Notes under the pieces: model-generated
What the model saw: only the letters and a program-made list of their open reading frames with translations
Databases searched by the model: none
What the model was told of the DNA's origin: nothing
NCBI GenBank assembly: GCA_030704615.1
Contig: CM060732.1
Coordinates: 49,147,053 to 49,211,052 of the forward strand
Direction of reading: 5' to 3'
From: Takakia lepidozioides
Taxonomy: Eukaryota > Streptophyta > Takakiopsida > Takakiales > Takakiaceae
Length of the DNA: 64,000 nucleotides
Program-made: the position numbers and the translations under genes
Shown: positions 11,301 to 21,398 of the stretch, one piece after another
How positions within the stretch are numbered: the stretch's first letter is position 1
Layout of the letters: every line of letters begins with the position of its first letter

Positions 11301-14300
11301 GCTTCTCTACTGGTATTTGGAGCAACTCCTTTTCCTTGTTCTGTCTGAATTTGTCAGTCTTGTCTTCTGGTTGCTCTCCTCTCATTGGCATCCACTAGTT
11401 GCTTCTTCTGCTAGTAGTGAACTTGGCCTCCTGCCTTAAATGTACTAGGTAATGCAGACTGTGACAATTGATGTGCCAAGTGGAATGGGGGTGCCAATTA
11501 AAGTGCTAAGATTGTATTGCCCTGGTTGGTTCAGGAAGTTGCGAGGTTCAGGTGCCCTTGAGTTAGGATCAGGGGGAAGGAAGAGCAAGGCAGCGGCTGC
11601 GTCCAGCAGCCTAGGGCGCTCTGACGATCAAGATGAGGTTGTTGGCTGGGATGAGGCGAAAACACGCTGCCCCTGTGGCAACTCTGTCGACATGGGAACC
11701 ATGATCCAGGTCGCTTGTCTCACTGCCTTTCTTTCCCCTCTTCACTCTTCTGTCGGTCTGTTAGAGGGTTCTGATTGGTGGTCAAGTGTCTGCATCAATT
11801 ATTTTCCTGCTATTGGTTGGCTAACCTCAAATCAGGAGATCAAATGGCATTTTAGGAGTTTCCTACCACATGGTTGTATGCTGTTGTCTATTGTTTTGTG
11901 CTCTATTGCTGTATTTTGTAGTGAAGGTGTGATCTAGATGACCTGATTAGTGCATGTTTCTATGTCGTTGACTTTGATTGGTGATGTTGTGTAGCAGTGC
12001 GACGATAGCAAATGTGGCGTGTGGCAACATATGAATTGTGTGGTGATTCCAGACCAGCCATCTGAGAGTGTTGAACCTGATGTTCCTTTGCAGTTCTATT
12101 GCGAGCTTTGTCGCATCAGTCGCTGTGATCCGTAGGATTCTATCCCTATTTTTTCTTCAATATTGTAGGTCCATACTGGGTCTGTGGCCTTTTCCTCTTT
12201 CTCTTGAGCTGGGGTTGTGGTGGGAAGGTGGTTTGCTTGACACTCCCCTGCCATTCCCAAAAGGAAGGTGTCACTAGAGCCAAGTACTCAAGCAAGGGGA
12301 CACAGAGGTCTTTGTTTTGCAAAAGTATGCATAGAATCAGAGTAGAGCTTAATCAAGTAAGCATGACAAGAAGCACCTATCCCAAAAGGAAGACCAAGTA
12401 CTCAAGCAAGGACCCGTATAGAAGGCCTTGGTTTTGCACAAGTATTCCTAGATTCAGAGTAGAGCTTAGTCAAGTTCATGTAAGTTCCTCACAGTGTCAA
12501 CTCTCTTTGTGCTGCCATACTAAGCAGCCCAGACACTGTTGAAGGAGTCTGAATGGATACGTGGCTTGTAGCCATAGTGTAGTCAGTTCTTTCAGCTGTT
12601 GCCTGCTCCTCTTCCAAATGAGAAGAGTGGCCAAGCTTACCAGCCATATAGCGCAGCAGCTTTAGGTCAAGACCTCCAAGGTGAACCCCAACCACCCTAG
12701 TGAGTCATCCCGTTATCCAATTTCCCGTTGCGTTCTACAAAAAAAGAACTGAACAGAATAACGGGATCAGGCAATTCTTGAATGCTGTCTATAAAGATCT
12801 TAGCAACATTCAAGGAAAGAGAGAGAGAAAAAATATCCTCAAGCCTCTCATTTTCAGGTTTCCTAAGACTGATATAAGGCATTGGCTACAGTAGACCAGC
12901 CAAGAGAGCAATGTACATTGAGCGGATTATGTAGAAGGTGTACACATATACTCTATTATGTTGCTGCTACAGGGCCTAGCACAAGCTATCATGTATGAGT
13001 TTGCCATCAAATGTCCTGTATGTTCAAGGATGGAGAAAGAGCCAGAGGGATCAGGCAGTTCTTGAGTGTTGTTACAAAGAACGTATCCACATTCAAAGAA
13101 AGAGAGAGAGAGAGAGAGCAGTTTTGTGAGTAATGTGTGCATGTATCTTTGCAACAGCTTCTGCGTAGCAGTTTCGCACCCTTTGCTTCCAATAAAGCTG
13201 ACCATGTCGCTGTCGAAGGCGGAAGGGTTTGTCCTCACTCTCACCTGTGTTAATCTGCAGTTGATGGTATTTGCTTTCAGATGTGGATAGCCTTATGATC
13301 ATGCAACTGAGTGTTGACTGAAGTAGTCATTTTGCTAAATCTGTCATGACATGATTTGACGGGATAATGGTTAGGGATAATGGTTAAGTTATAAGACTTG
13401 GGATGTGAAGAGCACATATTTCGTTGCTGCATTATATTGTTTGTAAGTTTCACTTGTTTCTGCTGGAGGCCATGACAGGGGAATCTGAGTCCAGCATAGC
13501 TGCAATTTTTTTCAAAATGTTTATGGGGGAGTTTTGGGCGGGTGCAGCGCAAATCCATTGCAAAGTGTTGAGAAGACCTTTTCATTAACTCGTTCAGAGA
13601 GAGATTTGCTTCACAAAGAAAACCATGATTTGCAGGTGAAAGCTTCGATTTCTTGCTATTGCCTGGGGACGTAGCTTGTTGGGCCTGGGGTGGTTGCTTG
13701 GTTGATGCTTCGTTGATTTCGTTGTCTACATTCTAACAGTCTTAATATAAAAATGCATGGATGCTTCTGAGACACCATGAGCTTTTCATATCTGACACAA
13801 GTGGAGATGTTAATGGATGTATGAAATGCGAATAGTTGCTTGTATATTGGTTTCACTGATATCATCATTCTACTCGAGCTGCAATATGGGTTCTTGAATA
13901 CTGTTGGGTATCTGCAAGTGCACAAGCTGATAAAGTTGTGATGGAGTGAAATGCAATGAGAGCTGTGTAAGCATGCCTGGTTGGTTCACTCCTGACGGAG
14001 AGCCTCTCGTGGCGAACCTGTCCTGCAGGTCTGGTGTGTGCTACTAAATGACAAGGTTCCTTTCCGCCTGCATTGGGCAGCATATGCTGACCTCCGTGTT
14101 AATGGTATTTTTGTCCCAATGTCTCCCATATTGATTGCATGTGTGTGGGGATTTCACTTTTCAATCAATTGAACTATTTGAACTAGTTGATGCAATTGGA
14201 ATTATACATCAAAGAAGATGTGTGCAGAATACCATCATTGCTGTTTGTTTATGTATGGTGACTATATTATGATTGGACTGCAACAGGTGTGTCAGTGCGA

Positions 14301-17300
14301 GTGACCAATCGACCAGGTCAACAGCTACTTGGGGCTAATGGGCGTGATGAAGGGCCAGGGGTAGGTTTGTTTCGCTTTAAGTTTTGTAATGGTAGCTTCT
14401 GGTTAGCTGGTTAGCATACCAAGTGGTATCAGGATGTGTATGCTGTTTTTAGTTTATGATGTATCGCTGTCGTGGGAGAGTCCATACATAAGTGATTTCG
14501 CAAGGTGAGAGTGGTTCAGATAAGGAGGGCCCACCCTTCACATGGATTGTCTGTGGCTGTGCAGGTTTTCATGCCCAAGCCCCCCCTGTATGTTTGACTG
14601 TGTCTGTCTCTTTCTCTCAGTGATTTGGATTTGATGGGCCTTGCAGATTACAGCATGTACCAGGGAAGGAATTAATCGCCTGTCACTGACAGCATATGAT
14701 GCCCGTCCCTTTTGTGTGGGAGTGCGCATTATTCGTCGCTGCTCTCTCCAGCAGGTACTCTTTTGTCTCTTTCCCAGTTTGGGGTGTTTTCGGATATAAC
14801 TGTGGGTTGATTTGAAGGTCAGCTTGTTGGGTGTGAATGGGTTGTAGCTTGTTGCCCATCTTCTAAGTAAACATCATTGGATGATTGTATGCTTCTGTGC
14901 TATGTCTGTGACATCCTTCTTGAATTGGGGTTAGTAGGTTGACAAGTTTTCAAAATGCAGCAGTGAAGATTGGTCCTATTTCATCGAGTTTTGAGGGGTG
15001 GAGGCAACCATCTAACATTTTATAGCACTGTGGTATGTAAAGACTTGGGTGTTGCGTTGATGCCAAATGGAAAGATTTCCTGCAGCAAATATGGTTCTTG
15101 TTCTAACATGTCTGTTTTCATTTTTGGGTTTGCACAACAGGTCATGGCCATGATCCCAGCAGTGACCGAAGGCGAGGCCTTAGAAGATGCCATGGCTCGT
15201 TTAAGCCGGTGCATCAATGGTGGCGGTGGTCAGGGAACAGGGGTTGATGATGATGATGATAGCGACGTGGAAGTTGTTGCAGAGTCTATTTCTGTCAATT
15301 TACGTTGCCCTGTAAGTACTTCAAATAGTCCTGAGACTTGCCTTACACAGATGTGTTATGGGCTTTTAAGTGGAACGTGCCTTCCATTCGCCATTCAAAG
15401 TAGGCCCTCTATTTAGGACTATTTTGCTCCCTCCATCTTGTGGCATACCCTCCAGACTATCAACTCTTGATGGAAATAGTCTTCATGTGCTTTTTCTGTC
15501 TGTCTGTCCTGTCAGGCAAAGGAAATTAGTAAGTACATACTTCTGTGTGTGTTGTGTAAAATGATTTAGTGTTGCTAGTTGTGACCTGCATTTTCTCGCA
15601 GATAGTCAACTCTTTTGACTGTACTTTGCACAATAGACACAACAACTTATTCATGTATTTGGTAACCACGGATCTTGTAGGCACACAACTTTGGGAATGT
15701 GTTCAAGCTTTCTATCTTTCTTTCATTAAGTTCTTTGCCTATATTATCATTGTTCGGTTGGCAACATGCAGTGTTCTACTCTCTTCTTTCCATGAATAAT
15801 GATTGACCATCACACTATTCTCACTATTCTCATGTTTCTCAGATGAGTGGGTCACGGATCAGGGTGGCTGGACGCTTCAAGCCATGCCTCCATATGGGGT
15901 GCTTTGATCTGAATACTTTTGTGGAGCTGAATCAACGAGCACGAAAGGTTAGTGCCTCGAAGTTTGTCTTTGGTTGCTGCTCTTCTCTAACATCTACTTC
16001 GAAGATGTAAAGCTAGACTGTGCTTCGTTCCTTGCCAAAGGTCAGGTGATTTTATTGGGTGACTTCAATGCCCGGGTGGGTAAAGGTCTCCATCAGGATG
16101 ATATCAATGGGCCTTTTGGTGAGGACGAGCTGGAAAGCCCAAACTGGGGAACGTTCCATTGTGGATTATATCATAGTGGACAAAAATTTGTTTCCCCAGA
16201 GTGCCAATGTGTTGATCGACAGAACTGATATTGGTAAAGGACACAGTTGGTAAAACTGTTCCTATGATTCAAAACAGCCCTGATGAACTGGAGTATATTT
16301 CAAAAGCCTACAACGCTCCCATTAGTTCTTCTGAGATTGTGGAAGCAATTGAACATCTAAATGGATATAGAGCAGGTGGTCCTGATGGCATAGTCAACGA
16401 GCCATGATAGAGGCCCTAGTTCTCCTCTTTAACCTTATCTGGAAGACTGAAATGATCCCCTTTCGCTGGCGACAGGGGGTCATTGTCAATCTATATAAGA
16501 AGGGTGACAGAGAAGCCCCGGGGAACTATCGTGGCATCACACTCCTCAATGCTGTTGGCAAGATACTTTGCAGAGTTATAAGTACTCGTCTCGAGGTTGA
16601 TCTGGTATCTAGAGGTTGTTTTCACGAAGGCCAAGCTGGCTTTCGGCGAAACAGGGGCTGTGTGGACCATATCTTCACTCTAAGCCAGATTATCCAGGGA
16701 AGGAAAAAAGAAGGGAAACCCACTTATGTTTTTTTCTTGGATGTCAAAAAGGCTTATGACACAGTGTGGAGAGATGGTCTATGGCTCCGCCTCTGGTCTT
16801 GCGGAATCAAGGGAAAAATGTGGAGAGTTGTCCATAACTTGTATGCCCACACCAAAAGCTGTGTCACTGTTAATGGACAAAGTCTAACTTCTTTGACTTA
16901 GACCAAGGTGTAGCTCAAGGATGTACCCTCTCCCCTCTGCTCTTCAATGTTTTCATCAATCAACTCCTCGAGGATGTGGAACGTGAGGGATTTGGGTTAA
17001 GGGTGGGTGATGCCACCATTCCAGCCCTTATGTTTGCGGATGACTTCGCAGGCATTGGGGAGACTCCTTCCAACCTCCAGGAATTGATTGATTGCGCGAA
17101 GAGATACTTTGATCTTTGGGGGCTAGAGGCTAATGTCAGTAAATGTGCAGTGGTGGCATTCAACGACAGAGGAGAGGGAGGAAGTGATCTTAAGTGGCAG
17201 TGGGGTAGCGATCCCAGTCCTCCCTTCCTACACATACCTGGGCTTTGAGTTTTCCTCCAACTGTAACTGGGATGCACACACCCAGAAAGTTGTTCAAACT

Positions 17301-20300
17301 GGCAAGGGCAAAGCGCTGAGTCTCACTAAATTTTTTCACTGCAGAGGGATTAACTCAGGTCAAGAAAACCTTGCTTTGCCGCGTTATTAGACCTGCCTTG
17401 GAGTACGGATCTGCTATTTGGGTTGATAACTCCAACCAGGCTAAGTCTCTAGAATCCATTCAAGTGGGGGTGCTTAAGGAGTGGCTGTTCGGGGTGAGTT
17501 TGGCATTCCGTCCTTAAGCTCCCGACGAGATGAATTCAAGGTCAGATGGTGGGGTCAGTTGCAACACATGTCCAACACCAGATACCCCAAGTTAATCGAC
17601 TCTATATCTTGGAAACAGGACTGCCCTGTCAAACAGGCTAAGTCCTGGCAGAAGAGAGTAGAAGAGATTCTCAAGGATCTGGATCTGGACCCGCAAGTCT
17701 TGACCTTGCTGGATAAATCTGACTTAGAGACTGTAGTGTCCAAAGCCATGTCTGTTACCAGCAAATTGTCTGATGCAAATGAAGTTAGGCAGAAAACTTC
17801 CCTGATCCTGTTTCCAATCTGTGACATGGGGGAGGATATCATGGATGACCTCAAGGGTCTACCCACTCTCGGCACCAGACTGAAATTTAAACTCAGGGCA
17901 GGAAGCCTACCTTTGAACAGTAAACAGAAGCAGAGAGGAAAGGGAGAGTGCAATTGCCCGTTGTGTGGGCAACCCGAAGACTATTCATTTTCTGATGCAC
18001 TGTCCAGGGTACTCTCACCAGAGAGAAGCTCTCCTCCAATCTATCAAGAGAAATTGTGCCTGTACCTCTGTTTACCAACTTTGAAAGTCTCGAGGCTTGG
18101 CCAAAAGCCCAGGCCCTTCTGAGGCCTAGTTTTTGGGCAAATCACACACAGCAGATTGATGCTTGTGTGAAGGGATTTCTAGAGGATATCTGGAAAACCC
18201 GAATTAATTCTATTTATAAAGGTAAGTCTTACTACCAACGTCAGCCCCTGACGGAGGTAGGTTCTGTCCCTTTGGTTTCCGCTCAAACTGGGCGCGGGGT
18301 CCGGCCACAAGGCTACGGCAAACAACGTCTTATGAGTCTTTTCCTTTTCTTCTTCGTTCCTATCCCCTAACGTGTTTACCTTTTTGGTCTTCTTTGGATG
18401 TTCCCTCTCTCTTTGTTTAAGTGATAGCCAACAACATGACTGTGTTTTCCGGTTACTGCCGGAAATGGCTCAGTACATTAGTTGTGCTCTGTGCATAAAC
18501 CTGTACCCACCGTCTGGAGCTGATGAAGTCGGTGGGGAAGTGAAGGTGCCTTGCCCACTACCATACTTGTTGTTGTTCTTCTTGGTCCATGGATTGGTGA
18601 GAGACAGTCACCATGTCTATACCAGTATTCTCAGTTTACGGGTTCAATATGAATCCATGTTTGTTGTTTTGTGTGTCTCCTTGTCTATTTTGTCCTTGCT
18701 TCTTTTTCTTTCTACTTTCTCATATCCGTTTTTCTTTTCTTTGCTTGTTTCTGGCTGTGGTCAGGTCTTCTCAGTACCTCTTTTCCGCTTACCTTTAATT
18801 GGAAGTTTGGAATATCTCTGTACTTGTAAGGATAGTACACTTAATGTTTATCTTTTTCTCCCTTGGTGTCTCTTTGAAGTTTTAGTTGTTTGTGTTATGC
18901 TTTCATTTAAGTGTTACTATAGTTTAAGGTGTTGGGGATTCTCCCTTAATTTGTCATTTTACATCTGCAGGAATCACTGCAAAGACATCATGTGTTTAAC
19001 AGTTTTACACAATGGTTAGTTTTTTCAAGTGAAGGGTGTTCTGGAGTTGTAAGTGTCTCTGGACTGATCTTATCGGAGTATGGTGTTTCTGGTGTCCTGA
19101 ATGCAGTGGCAGTGTCCTATTTGCTTGAAAAACTATTCGATTGAAACTCTCATCGTGGATCCCTTGTTCAACCTCATCACTACTGCAGTAAGTACAGAAA
19201 TTCCTCATGGTACGCTTTCTCCCAGTTGCTGGTTTTGCATTGATTAAATGTATCTCATCACCACGTAGAATGGAGAGTTGACTGTGAAAACGTATGTGGT
19301 GACAGATGAAAGATATGGGGGAAGATGTCACTGAAGTTGAGATGAAAGCTGATGGTTTGTGGCGTCCGAAATTGGAAGGGGATGCAAAGTTTCGTGAGCG
19401 ATGGCGAACACCCAGTGGCACTCCAGTCACTTCAGTCACTGCTGTTAATGGGGGCAGCTATCATGGGACCATGCTGCCAAAACTGCCTATCCGACCTGTA
19501 AAAGCAGAGGAGGTTCTCTCTTCACAAGAACAGGGATCCTTGAGACTGGGGATCAAACGTGCCAGTGATGGGCTCTGGACTGCGAATGGCTCGAAGCGGT
19601 CCAAAGGCTGGGCAGATGCAGGCCCTAGCCGGCGGCAAAAGGCCAATGCAACTCTTTCCCAAAGTAGCAGTGCAACTGACAGCAATGAAGAGGAGGAGAA
19701 TGTTGAGGATGGTGAGAGGAGTGTAAACCAAGAGCCTAGTGATAAGGATACTGGTTATTCAGAGGATAATGAGGAAGTGGGTTTTCCAGTTAAATCCGTT
19801 GATGGTGCAGGAGGAGCATGGAAAAATAGCGATGCTGACCCACTGACTGGAGGAAATGTAATAGTGCTTAGCGACACTGATGAAGAGGATGCCGCTGAGC
19901 CAATTTTACACTCTGCGGGGGCATCAGTTTATGGAGAAATAGATATCTTGGGCCATAGTAGGGTAAGGTCCCCTGATGCAATGCTACCAAGTGACTTGCA
20001 TTGTGACTCACCAGGTTTGATGCTTCCGACAGATATTGACGAAGGGGAGCTGGGGGTCAGGTCGGGGTCTCTGGGATTAAACGCGCCATCTAGTACAAGA
20101 ATAGGCACGAGTATGGCTGAAAAAAGGAGTAGTGGCATTGGGTTATGCTTGCAAATGGAGAACAGAAACTTTTGGTCCCCTCAGTTGCCAAGTGTTCAAA
20201 ATGTTCCATATGGCTATTTTAATACCTTAGACCCAAATACAAGCCACCATCCTCCTCCTGTGCGGCCCACACCAGTTCAAGCCGTGGTGGGCTCAGCATA

Positions 20301-21398
20301 TGGACTCCCATCTCCCCCATCCATGGAGGACTCCATTAGGGGTTCAGGCTGGACGCGATATAGTCGGCCCTCCCCTAAACCTCCATTTCCAACTGCCGAG
20401 GGTAGTGGCGGGAGTAATGATGGTGGCAGGGGCGCTTCACCATCGGACTCTGCTTTGCGCCTGTTTCTGCCTCCCCAGCCTGCAAGGCTTCAGGTATATC
20501 ATTTGTGTTTAACTATGCTGCTGTCTTTCAAGGCAGGTTTACAGCACATACATTTATCCTGTGTGGTTAAAACAATTGAGATCTTGTTGATACTCACCCA
20601 AGAAACTTTGCTCCAGTGGCACGTAGTTCCACTGCTTGGAATATTGGCGAGGGATCAGGAACTGATGTCTATTTGTATGTTGGTTGCATCTGAAACTGGA
20701 AGGGGCAAAAAGCATGGAGGTTTTTTTAATTTGGTGGCCACAAAATCACTAAGCTGTCTCCTACCTTTGAGTGATATCTGTGTTGAATGGTCACAGGTTC
20801 AATCCAACTTGCGGGAACCTTTGATATCACAGGGGGAGCAGATTGACAATACATGGTTTTCACTGAGTCTGGGTGGAGGGGACAGTGTGATGGACTCAGC
20901 TGCCCCACCATGTATTCCCAGCTCCTCGTCGCAGGAGCCTCACCGTCCTACCCCTAAAGCGAGAGGCGGCCTTGATTCGGTAGCCAGCACAGGTCCAATC
21001 TGACTATCACATTCTGTTTCCGTTCTGTTTCCTGATGTTGTGATACTAATCTCAACAAAAGGAGGTCAAGACAGATATAATTCCCTGCCTTGGCAAGGAT
21101 TATCTCCTTCTAATCTTATTCCTCGCAATTGAAAGTAATGTAGTGAGGTTGGTGACAAGAAGGGAGAAGTGTGCTAGTTTTTGTGGTCTGACGTTGTTGT
21201 GTATGGTGTTTGACAGCATCAGTGCTTCTGGGTATGAGCAGTAATGGAACACAGTCATGTTGGGTGGAGCCACAAGGGCCAGGTCACAACCGAAGTGCTA
21301 TTGGCCGGCATCAGTTTCCTGCAAGACACCGGAGCAGTCCGTCACATGGGCGCAGGCATCATCGTCACTTCCGTGTGAATGATTCAGAGTCGGATTAG
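5167..21398 (+). CDS. SIZ1: SIZ1-type PIAS SUMO E3 ligase (whole gene, spliced)
   Basis: This gene encodes a nuclear E3 that passes SUMO from the E2 (SCE1) to targets. In angiosperms SIZ1 acts in phosphate, heat, cold and salicylate responses. I placed these exons by homology and GT-AG borders: 5167-5268, 7961-8024, 8309-8375, possibly 10720-10746, 11535-11709, 11998-12131, 14029-14104, 14287-14360, 14647-14754, 15141-15311, 15843-15947, 19107-19187, 19306-20493, 20797-20992 and 21217-21398 (stop). Reading phase carries through from 5167 to 12131 and from 14029 to the stop. Domain order is SAP, PHD, PINIT, SP-RING and an acidic SIM-bearing tail, as in Arabidopsis SIZ1. The exon or exons joining PHD to PINIT, between 12131 and 14029, could not be placed. 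Several introns hold retroelements. The start at 5167 gives the SAP helix directly; a short upstream exon cannot be excluded. Confidence 0.93.
6058..7430 (-). mobile_element. Ty3/gypsy gag-protease scrap in SIZ1 intron
   Basis: The minus strand at 6058-6342 encodes a fragment with [16 protein letters not shown] followed by [12 protein letters not shown]. It lines up with the region just after the aspartic protease active site of plant Ty3/gypsy elements, and the same block occurs in the two larger gypsy elements of this window. Upstream on that strand, near 7030, [14 protein letters not shown] resembles a worn gag zinc knuckle. Frames are broken throughout, with no RT, integrase or LTR visible. 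It is antisense to SIZ1. The outer borders are approximate. Confidence 0.55.
8414..9725 (+). mobile_element. 5'-truncated LINE copy A with target-site duplication
   Basis: This is nearly base-for-base the last 1.3 kb of the LINE at 48571-53128, beginning at the equivalent of about 51815, so it starts after the RT FADD motif. It encodes RT motifs D and E ([26 protein letters not shown]), the C-terminal region and a CPLCGQ...HFLIHC zinc motif. One base is lost near 9015 and a TAG lies at about 9535. A 14-bp copy of TCTCTCACTCTCTC lies at 8400-8413 and again at 9726-9739, the expected target-site duplication. It sits in the sense direction in a SIZ1 intron, 39 bases after the exon ending at 8375. 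Confidence 0.9.
9740..9839 (+). repeat. tandem duplication of LINE A 3' end plus target site
   Basis: A segment of about 100 bp repeats the last part of LINE A, from the CTTTTGTTCCCGCTC block to CTTATGAGTACAA. It ends with a third copy of the 14-bp target sequence at 9826-9839. The first copy has lost three bases (AAC) just before CGTCTTATGAG. It could be unequal exchange or slippage, or a second very short insertion into the same site. Confidence 0.8.
9841..10400 (+). mobile_element. older diverged LINE 3' fragment
   Basis: This is sequence of the same LINE family, starting at the equivalent of about 52520 of the complete copy, but much more diverged and with broken frames. Recognisable blocks include a worn zinc motif region near 10080 and the terminal CTTATGAGTACA signature near 10372. 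It lies immediately 3' of the younger copy A. Confidence 0.8.
10421..10651 (+). mobile_element. third LINE 3' fragment
   Basis: Another diverged copy of the final 230 bp of the same LINE (equivalent to about 52890-53120), running from the AGGCC-like block through GGCCACAAGGCTATGGCAAAC to CTTAT. With 8414-9725 and 9841-10400 it makes three family members in a row, all sense to SIZ1, in a single intron. Confidence 0.75.
11535..12131 (+). CDS. SIZ1: SIZ1 exons encoding the PHD finger
   Basis: Exons 11535-11709 and 11998-12131 encode a PHD zinc finger that in SIZ1 proteins reads histone tails and contributes to SUMO E3 activity. The first exon ends [16 protein letters not shown]. The second begins with the next zinc cysteine ([18 protein letters not shown]) and closes with [13 protein letters not shown]. 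The Cys4-His-Cys3 ligands are all present. The first exon also encodes an alanine/serine-rich acidic linker. Phase joins exactly at 11709/11998. After CDP the frame cannot be followed. The next recognisable candidate would need an intron of only 37 nt, so I leave that border open. Confidence 0.88.
12281..12480 (+). repeat. two-copy direct repeat in SIZ1 intron
   Basis: CAAGTACTCAAGCAAGG begins at 12281 and again at 12395, 114 bases apart. Both are followed by matching blocks (TTTTGCA, AGTAT, CAGAGTAGAGCTTA, TCAAGT). The copies differ at several positions, so the duplication is not recent. Confidence 0.75.
12757..13110 (+). repeat. second diverged direct repeat in SIZ1 intron, with GA tract
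   Basis: The block GGGATCAGGCA[A/G]TTCTTGA starts at about 12763 and again at about 13047. It is followed in both by a variable stretch and then ACATTCAAGGAAAGAGAGAG-like sequence. The second copy runs into a longer GA microsatellite near 13100. The unit is about 80 bp, with copies about 284 bp apart. Confidence 0.7.
14029..15311 (+). CDS. SIZ1: SIZ1 exons encoding the PINIT domain
   Basis: Four exons (14029-14104, 14287-14360, 14647-14754, 15141-15311) encode most of the PINIT domain, which in PIAS/Siz proteins helps select the SUMO target and locate the protein in the nucleus. Visible blocks are [52 protein letters not shown] and [13 protein letters not shown]. Next come [20 protein letters not shown], an aspartate run, and [16 protein letters not shown], which leads into the SP-RING. 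All borders are GT-AG and phases join. The first strands of PINIT, upstream of VWC, were not located. Confidence 0.9.
15843..19187 (+). CDS. SIZ1: SIZ1 exons encoding the SP-RING (MIZ) zinc finger
   Basis: Exons 15843-15947 and 19107-19187 encode the SP-RING, which binds the SUMO E2. The first gives [20 protein letters not shown] and [10 protein letters not shown]. The second gives [19 protein letters not shown]. The zinc ligands (Cys and His in CLHMGC, the CPIC pair) are all kept. The intron between them is 3159 nt, much longer than most introns placed in this gene, because it contains LINE copy B. Removal of that intron is needed to join the two halves of one zinc-binding site. Confidence 0.93.
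15997..18337 (+). mobile_element. LINE copy B, 5'-truncated with internal deletions
   Basis: Same family as the LINE at 48571-53128, starting at the equivalent of about 50187 inside the endonuclease domain ([11 protein letters not shown]). It runs through RT ([40 protein letters not shown]) to the terminal CTTATGAGT at 18337. Against the complete copy it lacks three blocks: part of the endonuclease near 16140, about 450 bp near 16237, and about 28 bp near 16401. It also has scattered frameshifts, so it is dead. It lies sense in the SIZ1 SP-RING intron. I found no clean target-site duplication. Confidence 0.9.
19306..21398 (+). CDS. SIZ1: SIZ1 C-terminal exons, acidic tail with SUMO-interacting motif
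   Basis: Exons 19306-20493, 20797-20992 and 21217-21398 encode the region after the SP-RING. It opens [20 protein letters not shown], matching the conserved block after the SP-RING of plant SIZ1. [12 protein letters not shown] is the hydrophobic-then-acidic SUMO-interacting motif (VIVLSDSDDE in Arabidopsis). [10 protein letters not shown] and [11 protein letters not shown] match the short conserved motifs near the end of plant SIZ1, and ASVLLGM opens the last exon. The protein ends FRVNDSESD with a TAG at 21398, very close to the plant SIZ1 terminus. The open frame reads through both introns for some distance, so retention would give altered tails. Confidence 0.92.

Noticed and set aside
14424-14434. 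TGGTATCAGG resembling a retroelement primer-binding site
   Set aside because: It stands alone in a SIZ1 intron with no LTR or gag next to it.
18372-19019. 215-codon hydrophobic open frame after LINE B
   Set aside because: It lies inside the SIZ1 intron 15948-19106. The T-rich intron composition gives Leu/Phe/Ser runs, and no family motif is present.
19461-20138. Minus-strand frames opposite the SIZ1 C-terminal exon
   Set aside because: Shadow frames of a strongly supported coding exon.
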